Shown in pieces: positions 62,014 through 64,000 of a stretch of DNA of 64,000 bases; position 1 is the stretch's first letter, and each line of letters starts with the position of its first letter. The position numbers and the translations under genes were made by a program. Under the pieces are notes generated by a model that was not told the origin of the DNA, ran no database searches, and saw nothing but the letters and a program-made list of their open reading frames with translations. This DNA comes from Hyphomicrobiales bacterium (GTDB lineage Bacteria; Pseudomonadota; Alphaproteobacteria; Rhizobiales; Rhizobiaceae), in assembly GCA_900466945.1 (NCBI GenBank), contig UBNV01000005.1, forward strand, positions 1-64,000, given 5' to 3'.

Positions 62014-62463
62014 ATTTTCAGCAAATGATCAGACTTTCAACCGGCCACCAGCGCGCCGAGCCACCGTAATTCAAAAGATGGGGCCATATGCCGTCCAAGG
62101 GACAGGTTTAGAGGCCAATTCCGCTCCTTAGAAGCTGTGTGAACTCGCGTTATTGACGTGACGAGCTCAGTCTTGAACCCTTGGGGCGGATGCCCTGCTT
62201 TCAGCGATGCTCATCCGTAGTGCTCTTGAAGAGATACGAACCGACGACCTGTCATAACTTCGGATCCAAGCCGGCGGAAATATAAGCCAGATCATGCATC
62301 TGGTTCATTCGGAATGTCCGGAAGGGGGCCGTCAGCGGACCGTCTGCTTTGGGGGGCCTAAGAGAGAATAGCAACCGGATGCTGTCACCGCTCACCGCTG
62401 GGCCGCGTTACTGCCTGGGATTTCCTTGCCGTTTGCTATCACCCCGACGATATGTGCTCGCTC
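62014..62463. other. Intergenic DNA with a tRNA-like fragment
   Basis: No reading frame in these 450 bases is convincing. The T-arm-like fragment at 62223 is listed separately. The stretch marks the border between the denitrification-related genes and the ATPase locus. Confidence 0.4.
62223..62250. repeat. tRNA T-arm-like fragment, copy 5
   Basis: CTCTTGAAGAGATACGAACC followed by GACGACCT resembles the reverse complement of a tRNA T-arm, like the copies at 4126 and 16836. Confidence 0.4.
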
Positions 62464-62636
62464 GCTTGTCTGGCGACGGCGCACCTTGACGACAACCCGG
62501 TCATAATGACGAGCGGAATCTCCGGGCGTTCTGCCAGCGGTGCCACATCCATGACCGGCCCGAGCATTTGCGGCGCCGACGACTGGCCTTTTTCATGACG
62601 CGGGCGCTGGCCAACCTGTTTGACGGCCAGTACTAG
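62464..62636 (+). pseudogene. Frameshifted HNH-endonuclease remnant
   Basis: One frame gives TAHLDDNPV (62476-62502), and after a shift the next frame gives NDERNLRAFCQRCHIHDRPE, ending RALANLFDGQY and TAG at 62634. Together they read as the HNH core AHLDxNPxNNDxxNLRAFCQRCHxxxD. The shift of one base and the lack of any start codon or N-terminal part show decay. The Cys-x2-Cys-His part of the metal site is still readable. Confidence 0.6.
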
Positions 62637-62651
62637 ACGCTATGATTCTCG

Positions 62652-64000
62652 TCACAGCTTCTGGCTAAGAGATTTGTACAATTTCCGAGGATCCCCTGGA
62701 TTCGGGACGAAAGTAAAGCAGTCGCAATACTGGTCGATCGCGTTCATCACGCCGAGCAGCGCCGGCGCTGTGAAGGCCAGAGCCTGGCCTGTTCCCCAGT
62801 GACTGGTGAAGTTTGCAACGATCGTCGCCATGTTGGCGTTCAAGCCTGCCTCTTGAGCGGGTTCGAGAATAAGGGATCCGCCCGCCTTATGGAGTTTCAC
62901 GGCGGCGTCGATCGCACTGAGGAATTCCCCCGCCAGCTGCTTGTTGTCATTGAAGGCGACGTCCACAGGTACGGGGATGCGCAGCTTGCTGATGAGATCG
63001 CTCAGCCGGTATTCGAGATACTGCCGGACTCCCTCTTTGGCGAAGTCAGCCTGTCCGGCCTGCAGCATTGAAATTGTAAGATCACGCACCTTGTTCACCG
63101 CGCCGGCTTGCGGCAGCACCGCGAACTGAGGGTTGCCTTCGAGCCGCTGGTGCCACCAGACGCCTGAGCCAGTGTGCTTGTTGAAGAGCTTTTCCAACAT
63201 GGTGTCGTGGCTCAGCAGGATCACCTGCAGCCCGTCCGGGTTGGCCGGCCGGGCAAAGCTTTTCCGGAGCAATTCCACGAGATAGAGCTGGTGGCCAGCA
63301 TCAAAGCTGGAGGTCACATCATCGAGCACGATAAACTTGGGCATCCCGCCGTACAGTGACGCGGCGGCAAGATAGAGCGCGATGGCGAAGGCATTGCGGT
63401 AGCTTTCCGACAACAGCGCCTGGGGTGACAGGTCGGCCAGCCCGTGGAACTCCTGCAAGCGGATCTGAAGATCCTCGCTGTTGGCCCGTTTGACGACCTC
63501 CGGCGTGACACCGAAAAACGACATCTCCGCGAAATTGCTCTTGAATACGGGTTCCACGGCGGCCAGACGGGCCTTGCTGATTGCCGCCTCTGCCGCCCCG
63601 AAATCGTCCGAGGCCCGGTCCAGAAATGTCTTCAAACGCGACACGCGGCCGGCGCGGGCCTTCTCCCGGTCAAGGTCAGTCTGTGCGGCGTCGAGTTTGC
63701 CGAGGCTCTCTTGCATCCGGCGGGCCGCCTCAACCTTCTTCGTCACCTCAACTGAAGACTGGGGAAGGATCTTCTCCAGCTCACGCTGCTCTTTCTCCAG
63801 CGCCGCATCCCGGGCACCCGCGCGCTCGCGCAACATCCCCAGCCAGACGGCAAGGTCCTTGGCCTGCGCCTCGGTAAGCACCCCCTTTTGCGCCGTATCC
63901 GACAGGGCAGCGATCGGGCGCTTGGCAGCATCGGGTTCCAACAGCTTCTCAAGTCCTGTCAGGTCAGCCCAGCCCTCCTCGTTCCATTCGAGGCCCACCG
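62652..64000 (-). CDS. SMC/Rad50-like ATPase, C-terminal part (gene continues beyond the window)
   Basis: About 449 codons are visible, open to the right edge, so the true start and Walker A motif lie outside. A charged coiled coil (about the first 130 visible residues: LREREGARD-type, EKEQRELEKIL, VTKKVEAARRMQ, LDREKARA) leads to a globular ATPase end. This contains the ABC-type signature LLSESYRNAFAIALYLAAA, Walker B KFIVLDDV (Asp-Asp instead of Asp-Glu), D-loop SSFDAGH and H-loop VILLSHD. A C-terminal region of about 200 residues follows, with no known domain visible. Such proteins occur in DNA repair and in anti-phage systems; partners are needed to decide. Confidence 0.75.
   Translation of the reverse strand, partial: VGLEWNEEGWADLTGLEKLLEPDAAKRPIAALSDTAQKGVLTEAQAKDLAVWLGMLRERAGARDAALEKEQRELEKILPQSSVEVTKKVEAARRMQESLGKLDAAQTDLDREKARAGRVSRLKTFLDRASDDFGAAEAAISKARLAAVEPVFKSNFAEMSFFGVTPEVVKRANSEDLQIRLQEFHGLADLSPQALLSESYRNAFAIALYLAAASLYGGMPKFIVLDDVTSSFDAGHQLYLVELLRKSFARPANPDGLQVILLSHDTMLEKLFNKHTGSGVWWHQRLEGNPQFAVLPQAGAVNKVRDLTISMLQAGQADFAKEGVRQYLEYRLSDLISKLRIPVPVDVAFNDNKQLAGEFLSAIDAAVKLHKAGGSLILEPAQEAGLNANMATIVANFTSHWGTGQALAFTAPALLGVMNAIDQYCDCFTFVPNPGDPRKLYKSLSQKL

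Noticed and set aside
28340..62651. nosZ or other N2O reductase genes
   Set aside because: Looked for the characteristic nos proteins among all genes of the island and found none; N2O reduction, if present, is encoded elsewhere.

Overview
The gene families, gene order and motif style point to an alphaproteobacterium of the Rhizobiaceae (Rhizobium / Ensifer / Pseudorhizobium type). This rests on fixL-fixJ-fixK beside periplasmic nitrate reductase, nirK-nirV, norECBQD with norF, nnrR/nnrU/nnrS, pseudoazurin, and remnants of rhizobial plasmid genes (traG-like, DUF1612-like). The genus cannot be fixed from the sequence. The plasmid-gene debris makes a megaplasmid, chromid or genomic island plausible, but I cannot prove it.

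Region 1 (1-24.5 kb) is a mosaic accessory region. It holds an OmpR-type two-component pair, a secreted Gly-rich protein, a LysR remnant next to an IS66-family element whose large transposase has an in-frame amber codon, a block of minus-strand genes (membrane protein, TfoX-C protein, hydrolases, lipoprotein, HAF-repeat autotransporter, AraC), a TetR/reductase operon behind a perfect 35-bp palindrome, a GNAT/DUF1778 toxin-antitoxin pair, an SH3 protein, a 1.7-kb graveyard of four truncated genes (18.9-20.6 kb), a parDE pair, an EamA transporter and two Rnk/GreA-type proteins. Short tRNA-T-arm-like fragments recur at 4.1, 16.8, 21.4, 22.1 and 62.2 kb, and only in accessory DNA.

Region 2 (24.8-28.2 kb) is the oxygen-sensing module: haem-PAS kinase FixL, regulator FixJ, a degenerate receiver resembling FixT, and the Crp/Fnr regulator FixK.

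Region 3 (28.4-58.0 kb) is a nearly gap-free denitrification island: napEFDABC (nitrate to nitrite), pseudoazurin, nnrR, nirV-nirK (nitrite to NO), nnrS, two DUF2249 genes, hemN, norCBQD with norEF (NO to N2O), a microprotein-hemerythrin-nnrU operon, an ABC transporter fused by overlapping starts to two further nnrS genes, ubiD-ubiX divergent from ubiT-ubiU-ubiV (O2-independent ubiquinone synthesis), and a RIC/DnrN di-iron repair protein. No nos (N2O reductase) genes lie in the window. I found TTG-N8-CAA Fnr/NnrR/FixK-type boxes in front of almost every transcription unit here, so the whole set looks like one low-oxygen/NO regulon. The nap operon is the notable exception: I found no perfect box before napE.

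Region 4 (58-64 kb) carries a chemoreceptor with a nitrate/nitrite-sensing-type extracellular region, an HPP-CBS membrane protein, a frameshifted HNH-nuclease remnant, and the C-terminal part of an SMC/Rad50-like ATPase that runs off the window. That last gene is the most likely entry to an uncharacterised (possibly defence-related) locus, but its partners are out of view.
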